A DNA stretch of 64,000 nt from Serilophus lunatus (Eukaryota; Chordata; Aves; Passeriformes; Eurylaimidae): assembly GCA_013399895.1 (NCBI GenBank), contig VXBA01004184.1, positions 1,272,622 to 1,336,621 on the forward strand, given 5' to 3'. Below are positions 28,185 through 38,830 of the stretch, piece by piece (positions within the stretch are counted from its first letter, which is position 1; each line of letters opens with the position of its first letter). Under the pieces are notes generated by a model that saw nothing but the letters and a program-made list of their open reading frames with translations, ran no database searches and was not told where the DNA came from. The position numbers and the translations under genes were made by a program.

Positions 28185-29506
28185 TAGCAGTGCTAGTGAC
28201 TAAGTATAATTCCTCTGAAAGAGCTGACAGCTTATCAGTCACATAGCCAAGTTATTGCAATGCTTATTCTTGGAGAATTCATTGGAGCAGTTTCAGGCAG
28301 AGGGGTTGCAAATGTCTCTGGCTCAGGTGAAAAGAATGACTCTCAAGCTAAACTGAATACATAGAAGATGTATAGAAGATGGGAAAACTGCTGAATGTCA
28401 GACAAAGTTGCTATTAAGTGACTTAAGCAGAACCATTTTATTTAAGAGATGCCACTCACTAGAGGGCTTATTTCTTACTGTTTGAGCCAGCAAGAATTTT
28501 AATGAGGGATTCTTGAAAGAAAATAAAATTGAACAGGACATTGTACAGCTGTAACTCATAAAGCCACATTAATCGAGGAAGAGTCCTAGCCTTAGCTTCA
28601 AATTCTTCAAATCAGCTTCTGAGCCAACACATGATATCAGCATGGTCCAGAGTACAAAATTCCTATGTGTGTACACAAGTGTCTCGATACTGCAGAGCAG
28701 AACCTGCACCTCCTCATTTGAAAGAAGAAAAATGCATTGAGTTCACAAATTATTTTTTTAATATCCAGCCTATGTTTGGTCATTTTACAGTTTATTCACA
28801 GGAGAAAGAGAAGTAGAATGTGAATCAGCAATGTAAAGGAAACATAAGTGCCTGTTTCTTACAATTTCTTCTCTAAAAATACTTGCTGTTGTGATAGGTA
28901 TTTCAGTTGCAGCAGTGAATTTCAAGCGTTTTATTCCACCTTCATTCCCGGTTTGCCATAACAGATCCATGGAGTCAGTGAAGCAGCACGGGTGTAACCA
29001 AGGGAAGCATTTATTCATTAGCAGTTAAGGCCACAGCCATAAGCAATTTTAAGTCCTACAGCATGCCACAAATTATAATCATATTGAGCTGCTTGCAAGA
29101 TCTTCTCCATTTTAATTTCCAAGGATAAATGAAGCAGTACAATCTCAGAGTTCCCAGAGCACCTCCTTGAGCATGTACATCTTTCCCAGCATGCTTTCAA
29201 GAGAATTGCTTCCAGCTTCATCTGCCCATTTGTCAGCTTTTCACGCAAACCTTCCCTTCAGCCAAGCTACCACTTACACAGAGAATGGCCTCTGAACGGA
29301 CTGATTTTTCACAAGCCTCTCTATGGATCTTTTTCTGTTACAAAGACTTAAGAGAAAAAAAAAATCACAATAAATTTACTTTCTGAGGAGTTGAGAAAAA
29401 AAGGTGGCGTTTAGATATAAAAATGAATGTAAAAATCATCAGCCTACAGACAAACCAAATACAGTCCTTATTCGATTACATTTTCTTGTTCTGCATAATG
29501 TGACTT

Positions 29507-29793
29507 GAGGGCTACCAAGATGATCAGAGGGATGGAGCACCTCTCCTGGAAGGAAAGGCTGAGAGAACTGGGGGGAGGAGAAGGCTTCAGGATGACCTAA
29601 TTGCAGTTGCAAGCTCCTGAAAGGAGCCAACAGGAAAGATGAAGAGGGATTATTTAAAAGAGCATGCAGTGACAGGACAAAGGGGAATGGATTCAAACTG
29701 AAAGAGAATAGGTTAAGATTAGATATTAAAAAGAATTTTTTTTTACTGATCTTTAAGGTCTCTTCCAACCCAGGCCATTCTATGATTCTATGA
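29507..29793 (+). mobile_element. CR1 LINE 3' region with an internal deletion
   Basis: The match to the CR1 3' region begins near GGGCTACCAAGATGATCAGA and includes GGAGCACCTCTCCT, AGGCTGAGAGA, ACAGGAAAGATG, GACAGGACAAAGGGGAATGG and TTAGATTAGATATTA. It then jumps to TGATCTTTAAGGTCTCTTCC and the tail repeats ATTCTATG ATTCTATG at 29777-29792. Relative to the family layout as I recall it, about 150 bases between the AGATATTA segment and the terminal TGATCTTTAAGG block are missing, as is a short stretch near 29570. The junction is a T-rich run at about 29736-29744. The minus-strand frame at 29439-29768 is antisense to this element and not a gene. Confidence 0.92.
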
Positions 29794-32318
29794 CCTATCC
29801 CCAGGTGTAAGCAACTGAGGGAACACTATCAGCCAGATTCTCATGTGCAGTAAGGCTTTTTTATCGCACTCTGCCAGTGTAAAGAGACTTGAAGAATATT
29901 TATTGCAACTTCAAAACACCAGAGAAGAAGGAAGCTTTGATGTAGATATGAATAAAGGTCTTTACTTTTTATATAACTGCGACAGTGACAGTGATTGTGT
30001 TTGCAGGTCAGTCAGCCCACGCATGACAGTGCTATCCAACAAATGCAATTATAGAGGAAAACAAGAACTTTGCCTAGGAAAATATTGCATGTAAAAATCA
30101 GAGCAGTTTGATCTTCTGTACCTGTCTCCCCAACCATCAGGTACTCCACAGGACACAGATCAGTAATCTAAAGGTTTATGTCTTACTCGCAGGGTGTCAT
30201 GTAAACAGAAAGTGTTCACCCTTTCTTTGTCCTATCTGCTCACGTTTCATAAAATAGCAGAACTAAATACCAAACACTTTCCATAACTCTGCTGCCTTTG
30301 CTCATTTTCCTGCTCTTTCCTTGGAAGTGCTGTGAGTACACTGAACTCAATACATCCTGACAATGAGATGGGATTATGTGCTTTTCCTTGACTTTATCTG
30401 TGGATGAGACACTTCAGCACAATTCACTAGACACTTCAGATAGGAGTATGCTGAGAAGTGGAAGCAGATAAATGAAATGAAGAACAGAAATGATAGTATT
30501 ACTTTTCTGCCAGCATGAACATATTTCCAATCTGACTGTGGATTTCACAGGGTAAAACCCTTGATCCACAGCAGTTCAAGGTTTGACATTTCTGAAATAT
30601 GCATTTATTTTCCTCTAACTCACACAGTTTTTCTTTTTTAATACCTAGACTCACTTCACATACATGTAAATGTTGTTTACATTAAAGGTAAACCTGCACT
30701 ATCTTGTCAGATAAATTCTGATCCCATTTCAGAATTAATATTTTGGCAATACCTCAGCATAACAGCTTCAGTCAACTTTGAAGACAAAATTAGAGAAAAA
30801 TATATTATTTTGTTTATTTGTAAGAGGAAGGCCTGAAGTTCCTTTGATCATAAAAAAGGAAGAGCATTTGGAGCTGCAAAAATTAAATGAAGTGTAGATG
30901 TTTCAGTCATACTGAATAAAGTTCATAGAACTAAGAAGACAGACAGTGGTAATGTGTCTGTGGCATTCACTATTGACTAGATTACATGGCCTCTTGTCTA
31001 TGTATCTGTGAGTCTGTGACATGGAGGGACACAAACTGCACAAGGAGGAATTCTCATGATGTTACAAAACAGAAAATGTACCTAGTGATGATAGAGATGG
31101 TAATCCTTAACCACTTGCACAGAGGTGTGTATTGAATAGTCTCCCCTCTAGACTTCTTACACCTCTGACTGCCACCCCAAAGCAGAAGGCACCCAGCTGC
31201 AGTGAGCTGGTAAAGCTCTGATCCCTCTCATCCTCTGAGCATTCCTCTTCATTCACAAACATTCAACTTCCTTCTTTGGAAATTGGGTTTCTCCTACTGT
31301 ACGCACAAAAAAACTTCAGCCTGCAGTTTATAAATTCATTGGCTGGTTTCCCTGAAATCAACCACAAAAAAGAAGACTTAAAAATATTCTGTGCCAGACA
31401 CCAGGGAAACCACATGAAATAAAGCACTTCATGTATATCTTTACTCTGGCACAGACTTCGGTCAAGGCTTCTTTCACACAACAGGAATCAGCTACAAAAC
31501 ACAGACCCAGAAGAATCCAGGCTCCCTCGGTCCCCCCAGAAATCCATGAGTCCTCTTCAGTGTTTGACCCTGGAGCAGAGCTCTCAGCAGGACTCATGCA
31601 GGGCACTGGGTGGCCACTGAAACTGGAGCTGTGAGCACCACATGGACGGATTGTTTCTCTCCCATGCAGTGAGAGAATCCACATATCCACAGAGCCAATG
31701 CCCTGCTCATGCTCACAGCACCCAGGGCTGCAGTGCCAGCCTTTAACTATCTGAGAAGAGAGCAAGTCCCTGTAATGGTTTTAAACTCAAGCAATATTTA
31801 ATTATGAAATAATTTAGCTTAAAAGAGATTTTCATTCAAGGAAAAAAATCAAAACACACATTCACAGCTGATTTCATCTGCATTATTTCAGTGCATTCAA
31901 CAGAACTGCACTATTTTAGATAAACTAAAAAGCTGGATTCCAAATGCAGCCCTTTACTTTGATTAACTACCTGCCAAGCACTTTATTCCTGCTCAATTTA
32001 TACAGAGTACAAAACCTTTGGTGTGCTCCAGTATTAACAGAAGCTTTACCCTCTTAATTATTTAAGACAATACAATGAGATGGTCACTGACCTGATAGAA
32101 TAATAAGGGAGACGGTCACTGAGTTTTAGATTATCTTCAAGCAAACTAAATTTTTACTTTTGTTGTGAAGATACAGATCCAATCGTTTATTCAACACTGC
32201 CATCTATACTTCTTATAAAGGAAATACATTTTTTCACAGTAAACATGAAATGTGGGTGAGGGATGAGTAAAGCCTAATCTCTTGCTTGAATTTGCAGCAG
32301 GGAGCACTAATGCATAAT
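29794..32318. other. Non-coding stretch between CR1 and solo LTR
   Basis: No recognisable gene. Frames up to 135 codons on the minus strand at 31358-31765 lie in a slightly GC-richer patch (31480-31740), but the product resembles nothing I know and overlapping frames on both strands are also open, so chance is the simplest explanation. A CTCF-core-like motif (TAGATGGCAG on the minus strand) lies at about 32197-32206. Confidence 0.55.
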
Positions 32319-32344
32319 TGTGGTGGTTTAAGCACCAGAATATT

Positions 32345-32359
32345 AACTAGGGGGCACTC
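32345..32359 (+). promoter_or_regulatory. CTCF-like motif in LTR
   Basis: AACTAGGGGGCACTC matches the central YAGRKGGCRS core of CTCF sites. It lies close to the 3' end of the minus-strand LTR. The outer CCA half is imperfect, so occupancy is uncertain. Confidence 0.35.
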
Positions 32360-32405
32360 TTAGTAATGACGAGAAGAATGACAGAATGTGACAACAGCAA
32401 AACAC

Positions 32406-32411
32406 TTTATT
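32406..32411 (-). terminator. LTR polyadenylation signal AATAAA
   Basis: TTTATT on the plus strand reads AATAAA on the minus strand, about 87 bp before the LTR 3' end. It would end R and start U5. Together with the TATA-like box it implies an R region near 400 nt. Confidence 0.6.
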
Positions 32412-32818
32412 TGTCTGGAGCTCAAAGAAAACACAGTTTAGGGAACCCCAGACTCAACACATAAAAACAAGCACCCGGCAAAACCACAAAAAGGAAAAAC
32501 CAAGAAAAAAGGAATAAGGGAACTGCTTTCAAAGGCCAGCCAAACTGGCCACAGAGAGGCAGTGGAAAAGGAAGAGCCACTTTCTCTTTCTTCTGGAATC
32601 TCTGAAAAAAAACAGCAACACAGTGAAAGGTTCTCCCCCCCCCAACCCGGGATGTTATTTGGGGAAGCTTTCAACCTGTAGTTGTGCTCGTGTGGCTCCA
32701 ATGCCGATGGAGGTGGGCTGAGTCAAGCCACGGGGCCTGGGAGTAGGAGAAGGGGAGCCGTGCTGCTGCTCTCCAGCTTTGCAGGAAGCCAAAGAGAGTG
32801 AACTTCCGTTTCTTCGGG

Positions 32819-32886
32819 CTTTTAAGCTCTCCAAGCCCCACGTCAGTCTCGTGGTCTTCTTCCTGGTTTTCGCCGCCTCGGATTGG
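32819..32886 (-). promoter_or_regulatory. LTR promoter core: CCAAT box and TATA-like box
   Basis: On the minus strand, CCAAT (complement of ATTGG at 32882-32886) is followed about 57 bp downstream by GCTTAAAAGC (TATA-like, 32819-32825). The spacing fits a retroviral U3 promoter and would place initiation near 32790. Confidence 0.5.
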
Positions 32887-32932
32887 CCAGCGGTCTGGGC
32901 TCCACTTCCTCCTTTGAGGCTCCCGGCTCCAA

Positions 32933-32989
32933 CAAAATGGCGGTTCCCGCCAAAATCTGCGAGCCAACAGCCTCCCGGCGCCATCTTTT
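32933..32989. promoter_or_regulatory. YY1-like and E2F-like motif cluster in LTR U3
   Basis: CAAAATGGCGG at 32933-32943 fits a YY1 site. It abuts TTCCCGCCAAAA at 32944-32955, an E2F-type site. A second YY1-like core in reverse orientation, GGCGCCATCTTTT, lies at 32977-32989. All lie upstream of the CCAAT box in LTR orientation. These are motif matches by eye; binding is inferred. Confidence 0.4.
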
Positions 32990-35900
32990 GCCGTGGGATG
33001 GCTGCCGCCTCCCAGAGCACCCGCCGCCCACAGAACCCACAAAAGGGGGGTCTGGGGCTGACCGGGGCCACAGGAGCTGCCCGGGCCGCGACCACGCCCC
33101 TCCCGCCGTGCGGGGGCTGCCCCCGGGGCTGCCGGCACCGTGGGCTTCTTGTTAGCTTTCCCTCGCGGCAGCGCGGGGCCGACGCCGTCCTCAGGGCACT
33201 CCCGTGGTGGCGTGGGGCTGCCCCGCGCCGGGAGGGACCTGTTGCGTTGACACTGCTACCCACATGGCCAGGGCCGTGTGTCGAGCTTCCCCCTCCCCCC
33301 CGCCCGCAGGCGCCGCGGGTGGGGGGGGAAAGCCCGCACCGGCACCGTGGGCTCCTGGGAGCCGCATTGAAACAGGGAGGGGAGCGAGGGAAGGAAAAAA
33401 ACTGAAAAACCAGGGTTTACATTGAGAACAGGGGGATCCCGTCCCCTTTTCCCCTCCCCGCTCCCTCCAAGAACCTGCCAGCACACCTCCCTGCACCCCC
33501 CCCCCCCTCCCTTTTCAACCCACTACAATAATATTTTACCAACAGCCTTCAGACTAGAGATTCTTTCATTTCCCTTTGCAGTACCACAACTTTTCCACAT
33601 TTATTTTTGGAAGGATTGGCATTAGAAGCAATAACTAAATTAAATTATTTGTTTCAAAATCACTCCTAAAAGATAAAAGCACTCTTAGAGAAGCCTCTGT
33701 GAGTAGTTGGATAAATTGAAGGAAACTATAGTCGAATTATGTAAGTCCTACATGCAAATCCCTTTATGCATTTTACCTTCTTTTTCTATTTACAAAATTG
33801 TTTCCTAAAATTCTTATTCAGAAAAACTTAGAACAAATAAAGTTTCTAAAATAAAGTTACAATTTCCACTGTATCTGCAATTCAGCCACAACTTGTTAAT
33901 GAAAATATGATTTTTCACAAAGAGGCTGTGTGCAATAGATTGTCAATTTTTTAAAAAAATATTAATTTACTGTCGTGACAACTCTATACTGAAGGCGGCT
34001 GCTGAAAAGGGCATTTTCTGTTATGCCATACAAATCACCAACCAAAACCACCAAACTACCATCTGTTCAAATATCTGGCTTCCAAATGATGTAAGAAGAA
34101 AGCTACAGCTGAATCTGCTTCCCATGATAGGCCAGGGGCCCCTTGTCAGAAAAATAAGAGTATTTGTATGGCTTTCTCAATGACAGCACCAGTACAAGAC
34201 ACAAGTCTTAGAATCCTTTCCTTGAATCACAGCTCAAGACACAAGGTTTATATCCTAGGCTGAATTTTGTCTTGAACAGATTACAAATTCCAGATATTAG
34301 CAGGAAGCACAAGTATGCTCCATCATCATCCACAGACATTGTTTGTATTGGTCTTCAGAGTTATTAAAAAATGTTATCACATACAGATTTTTCTCAAAAA
34401 TTTTGAACATTATTCGCCTGGTTTTACTATGCTTTACACCAAATTATACAGCCTTCTTATATTTAGAGAGCTAATAAATTGTTTTAATAAGACTGTAAAA
34501 ATATGAAAAGTGTTCATAAATGTTCTTAAAAATGATTTTGTTTGGTAACTTGGAAAAAATGTCAATGTTTGGCTACTTTTAATTATTTATATTTCTGGGT
34601 TTTACTCAGCTTTTCTTTTAGGGAAAAATCCGTCATCTTCTTACCAAACCAAATAGACCCTTAAATCTCAGTCCAACTAAATTGTCTCAATACAAGGTGG
34701 ACACGAAATCATTATCTTTCTCTAAATTTCTTTGTCAAAAGGAGTGATGTGGGCGGTTGATCTCACGCAGTCTGTACTGTTTGAAGTTATAGTGTTTATC
34801 TCTCCTGCCTAAGCAAGTTTTGAGCAAATGGCAAATTGAGAGTGACTCTGAAGTTTGATGATTACTTCAGCTGGAAGCCCACTCCAAGAAGTGTTTAATT
34901 TTATACATTAACCGGAACAAGGGAAAGAACTGAGACCTGGGATTATTTCCAAAACATTTTCTGTATCAGACATTAGAAACTGTCAGGAGAAGTAGAAGAT
35001 CCACACTCAAATCACCACTCCAAATTAGTAAAAGTCAGGACAGTTCTCATGTTTTCAAGAGGCACTACTGTACACGAGGAGATGCACCACCATTATAAAG
35101 AGCCTCTGGGTATGGGTACAAGGCTGCTGGTGAATCCTGCCATGCCTTAGGTATGGGCTATGACAGTGTCATCAACTAAATATACAGCAAAAGAAAATTT
35201 ATAGGGGCTTCACCAGTCAAAACTTCACTGCTGAGAGACAACTGCCCCCATGGTCAGTCAAAGGCTGAGTAAAGATTTTTCTGAATGCTGGTGACATCTA
35301 AATACTGGCATCTAAAAGAAGATTTAGTGCCTATATGCTTCTGCAAATAAACCCTAAGGAGAATTTTCCCATCTTAGGCTTTCAAAACAAAAAGATTAAT
35401 TGGTCATCAATGACATTCTTTATCTTCCTGACAAACTCCTGCTGGATACAAAATGTAGCTAATCATGTCAATCTATTTTCTTCTACTGTTGGCATGAAAT
35501 ATCATACACCTCCAGGCTGGAAAGGTTTCCTCATTTTTGACATAGGAATAGTTTCAGGCAACTGAACTTCCAGACTGGGAGTGAAATTGCCAGGGGAAGA
35601 GTACAGGAGTACCAGTGCCATTTTGCACGTAATTCATCATTTCTCTTCCTCTCTGGAAATTTAGCCCTTCTACAGCCTACCCTTGAATTTTATCTTTTGT
35701 TCCTTCAGAGAGAAATGAGTCAGAAAGTTTAATAGTTAGGCAGAAAAAATCTTTGAAAAACATGACCTTAGAAACAAAACTGAAGGCATTCAGAGAGAAA
35801 AATAGAATAGACAATATTCTGATTGTTGCAAAACCACTGTTGAAAAGCTGCTGGAAGATAATTTCAAATTGTGCCCCTTTAAACACAACCACTCTGTAAT

Positions 35901-38399
35901 CATCCCCTTCAGCCTAAATCTCATCAGATCAGTCCTCTTGAAGATGCATTGGTAAGTCTGCATTACTGCATCCTTACTGCTGGGAGGCTTTACATGCACA
36001 TGTCAAAAAAACTCCGTAGGAGATTTGTTTTGTAATTTTGCTGTCAAAGTTTGCATGGTTTGGGTAATTGTACAAAGGCATCTGACAAGAAATTTGCCAA
36101 CCATAGTTGACAGATCATTGAAAGAGTAGATTTTTGCTTTAGGACCACACCACAAATAGGTCAGCACCACCTTCCTGCTGTAGTGCCTGGCCTCCCATCA
36201 GTTGTTAAATAAAGAGTAGCAGGATTCTGTCAAAAATGCATCAAGGCAATTGTCACCTGAAGGTGAAAGATTTTTATATCCCACCAAACACTGTCCTAAA
36301 TGTCTTATGGGGAAAGACAGTCCTCAAATACTCATACAGAGATTTAGATACAGATGTTAAAGGAAGTCTCTACTGCTGCTGTGCATGCCAAGGACCTCTG
36401 GAACTTTCCTGAGAATAAATTAATTTCCTGCACGATACGTGTCACCCCTTTGGATTTTGCTGTCTACTTGCTTCTTCAGCTAGAGAAAGCCATCCTGTCT
36501 CAATCTTATTATTTATTCGCAGCATAACAAGGACATGACTAGTTTGTCAGATCTAGCATACTCATTTATTACACTTTTAAATTAAAAAATCAATAAACTG
36601 GAAGATAATACCAACTTACCCCCAGCATGCTAACTTAAACCACCTTAAATGCTATTCTCTTAAATTTGCTTATTCCTATTTTTCTGACAATACTGCTACT
36701 GCCATAAAAAGTGTAATCCCATATGAAATGCATAACTTTCTGCACATTTTATTTATATTTTTGTATAGGATGCTTGGATTTGAAAGTTACATTAAAAATT
36801 TTCTTTAAATATGATAAATTAATTGAAAGTTAGTGACCAGTAGAAATCAAATGAAATGTAGTATTTAGTGTGACTGAAATATTTAAATCACTAAGAGTTC
36901 CAGAAAATTCCTCCTGAAATCTGTGTGTAACACACTTGGACCACAGTCTTCAGTGACTATATTAGAAAAAATAACTTGGACATCCTCTTCATTCTTGGTG
37001 GTTCATGATTAAAACAAGGAGAGTAAAAAATACTTAGTACGTGTTTTGCTGTTTAAATATTGTAACCACGGAATAGGGCAGTTCTTCCATCAATTCCCAT
37101 CTCAGCCAAGGACACAACTGCAGGACAAAGTAACCAAGATCTCCATCTCTTCCCCCTCTAGGTGTGTGTTAGGCATTCACCAATGTTGCAGTTTCTCCCA
37201 AATTCCTTGTTCAGTCTCTCCTTGGTTAATAAATCCATTTCAACTGCCCTCTGGGTGATTATTTTCCTGAATTTGTTTGTCTGACACTTCTTCCAGCCCT
37301 TGCATGTGTCGCAAGTTGAACTATTTTCCTCTAATACTTATGTGAGTTAAACCTGTTCAGTGCAAATTTTGTTAATCTAGTCATGTTATTAAAGAATGAA
37401 GGATCAAAACCATGAATGGAAACTTGATCTAATGTCCAGTAAAATATTGGTGAAATGAACTGAAAAGGTTTTGTTGAGTTCTGCACCAGGCTGATATTTT
37501 TAATTATGTATCAACAGATATTCTACTCCGCAAACTGCCAACAGGGGCTTGTGGTTTTTCTTTTGCATATTTCAAACTTTCAGAAATGTGCGACTTAACA
37601 GATTTGATTTCAAACAACATGTAGAAGATATGTCTAAATGAATAGCTAGACAGTATATGTTCATAAAGGCAATGATTTGCTGCAGTGTTGCAAACTACTT
37701 TCCTCACAGATGAACAGGAAACATCTGGAGTTCTTCGTCTTTTACCAACACTTCTTCTTCCCAACCCAGGCACTGTCCAGTTTTTACAGTTTGCCCTTGA
37801 AGATAGGATCAAGTGATACAGCTAAATATGATCCCATTTCATAAGAATTCATGCACCTGGCATAGAATCAGTCTTGCAAAAATGAATCAGATGATAATTC
37901 AGATAAAAGTCACTCCTCAGTCCTGTACAGGCCACTCTCAAGCTTCAGTCAGAGAAATGGAAATCTGTGAAAGGGTACCTTGCTGAACTGTGATGGACTA
38001 TATCCATAAGAATATTTATCCACAAGATAGAAATACCTCAATGGAACTATTCCATTAGTCTTCAGAAAAGAGGGACATTAAATGTGAAGAAAGTTTAAAT
38101 CACTGAGCCAATTTTATTTTGGCTGTAACTAAGTTAGATCTCAATAGATCTACAAGTAGAATAAATTTTCCTCTGGGATTGATGTTTTGATTTTGTGGCT
38201 TAAATATTTTATTATTTACCCGATAAGTTATTTTTATATTACACTACCTTTCTGGTCTGAAGTAAGAAGACTAATTTCTGTTCTTATAGTCAAAGCTATT
38301 ATCTCCAAAGCACTTATTCAGATGGTACATTCTAACTTCAGCTGTACTGTTTTCCAGTTACATTTCTGGTGCAGATTTCACCCTTATGTCTGTGTGAGC

Positions 38400-38830
38400 T
38401 GAGTTATTCACAGTTAGAATTTTATTACCCTTAAATTACAAGTTTGGAGTGTTGTTTCACATGTGATTAATTTGAGTAATTATCATGGGTCTGTCAAACA
38501 GCCCATGTTCACTGAGATGATGCTTTATAAATTAGACAGGCACTGGGTCTACCAGGAGAGTTTGCAGAATAGATAAAGACTGCAACAGCTAGTGGTGTTT
38601 CCAGGTGTAATTAGAAAATGCATTGTCCTCCAATTAAGGAAATTAATTACAATCAAGCAGATGGTAATCAAGGCATATTGCAATATCATTTTCTCTGGCA
38701 CATGCATTACTCTCAGGTGCTATCAATGCACAGTATTGGTTTTACACTGTAAACTGAGCTCCAGTATACATTATCCTATCTGTTTCACAATATATTCTTC
38801 TCACTTGTTTTTCAATTTGTTTTTCATCTG
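38400..38830. promoter_or_regulatory. Candidate conserved non-coding element (homeodomain-site rich)
   Basis: The stretch is almost free of CpG and unusually dense in TAAT/ATTA cores, for example TGTAATTAG, CCAATTAAGG and TTAATTACAAT at about 38607-38655, with a CAGATG E-box beside them. This texture is typical of vertebrate developmental enhancers. Conservation was not tested, so this is only a composition-based guess. Confidence 0.2.

Larger units (their letters stand above)
22711..29506. other. AT-rich non-coding stretch
   Basis: Apart from the T/G-rich tract at 24421-24541, no gene or transposon is recognised. It contains an 8-bp-arm palindrome at 22792-22809, an exon-like segment at 26318-26419 (see findings), a 12-bp perfect inverted repeat at 28148-28184, and TAAT-rich low-CpG segments at 25140-25680 and 27380-27960 that are candidates for conserved regulatory DNA. 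Confidence 0.55.
32690..33480. other. CpG-island-like block inside the solo LTR
   Basis: About 0.8 kb of this AT-rich window is strongly GC-rich with frequent CpG, unlike any other stretch. It lies entirely inside the LTR, so the retroelement brought it in. Retained CpGs suggest a fairly recent insertion or protection from germline methylation. Confidence 0.75.
32319..33527 (-). mobile_element. Solo LTR of an endogenous retrovirus, GC-rich U3
   Basis: The element is bounded by TG...CA ends, TGTGGTGGTTTA at 32319 and CCCACTACA at 33527. It is flanked by a perfect 5-bp duplication ATAAT (32314-32318 and 33528-33532), which fits ERVL/class III integration. Orientation is minus: read from 33527, it has a GC-rich U3, a CCAAT box (32882-32886), a TTAAAA TATA-like box (32819-32825), an AATAAA signal (32411-32406) and a TTAAACCACCACA-type end shared with the LTR at 60442. 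At 1209 bp it stands alone: no internal gag/pol/env, primer-binding site or second LTR is nearby, so it is a recombination remnant. Frames of up to about 208 codons inside it are open on several frames and both strands because the DNA is GC-rich, and should not be taken as genes. Confidence 0.92.

Noticed and set aside
29439..29768. 109-codon minus-strand frame
   Set aside because: Antisense to the CR1 element at 29507-29793.
31358..31765. 135-codon minus-strand frame
   Set aside because: No recognisable family, no clear splice borders, and an overlapping opposite-strand frame is also open.
32655..33405. Long open frames (up to 208 codons plus strand, 202 codons minus strand) at 32655-33405
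   Set aside because: They lie inside the GC-rich solo LTR, where several frames on both strands are open at once because stop codons are rare. No domain is recognisable.
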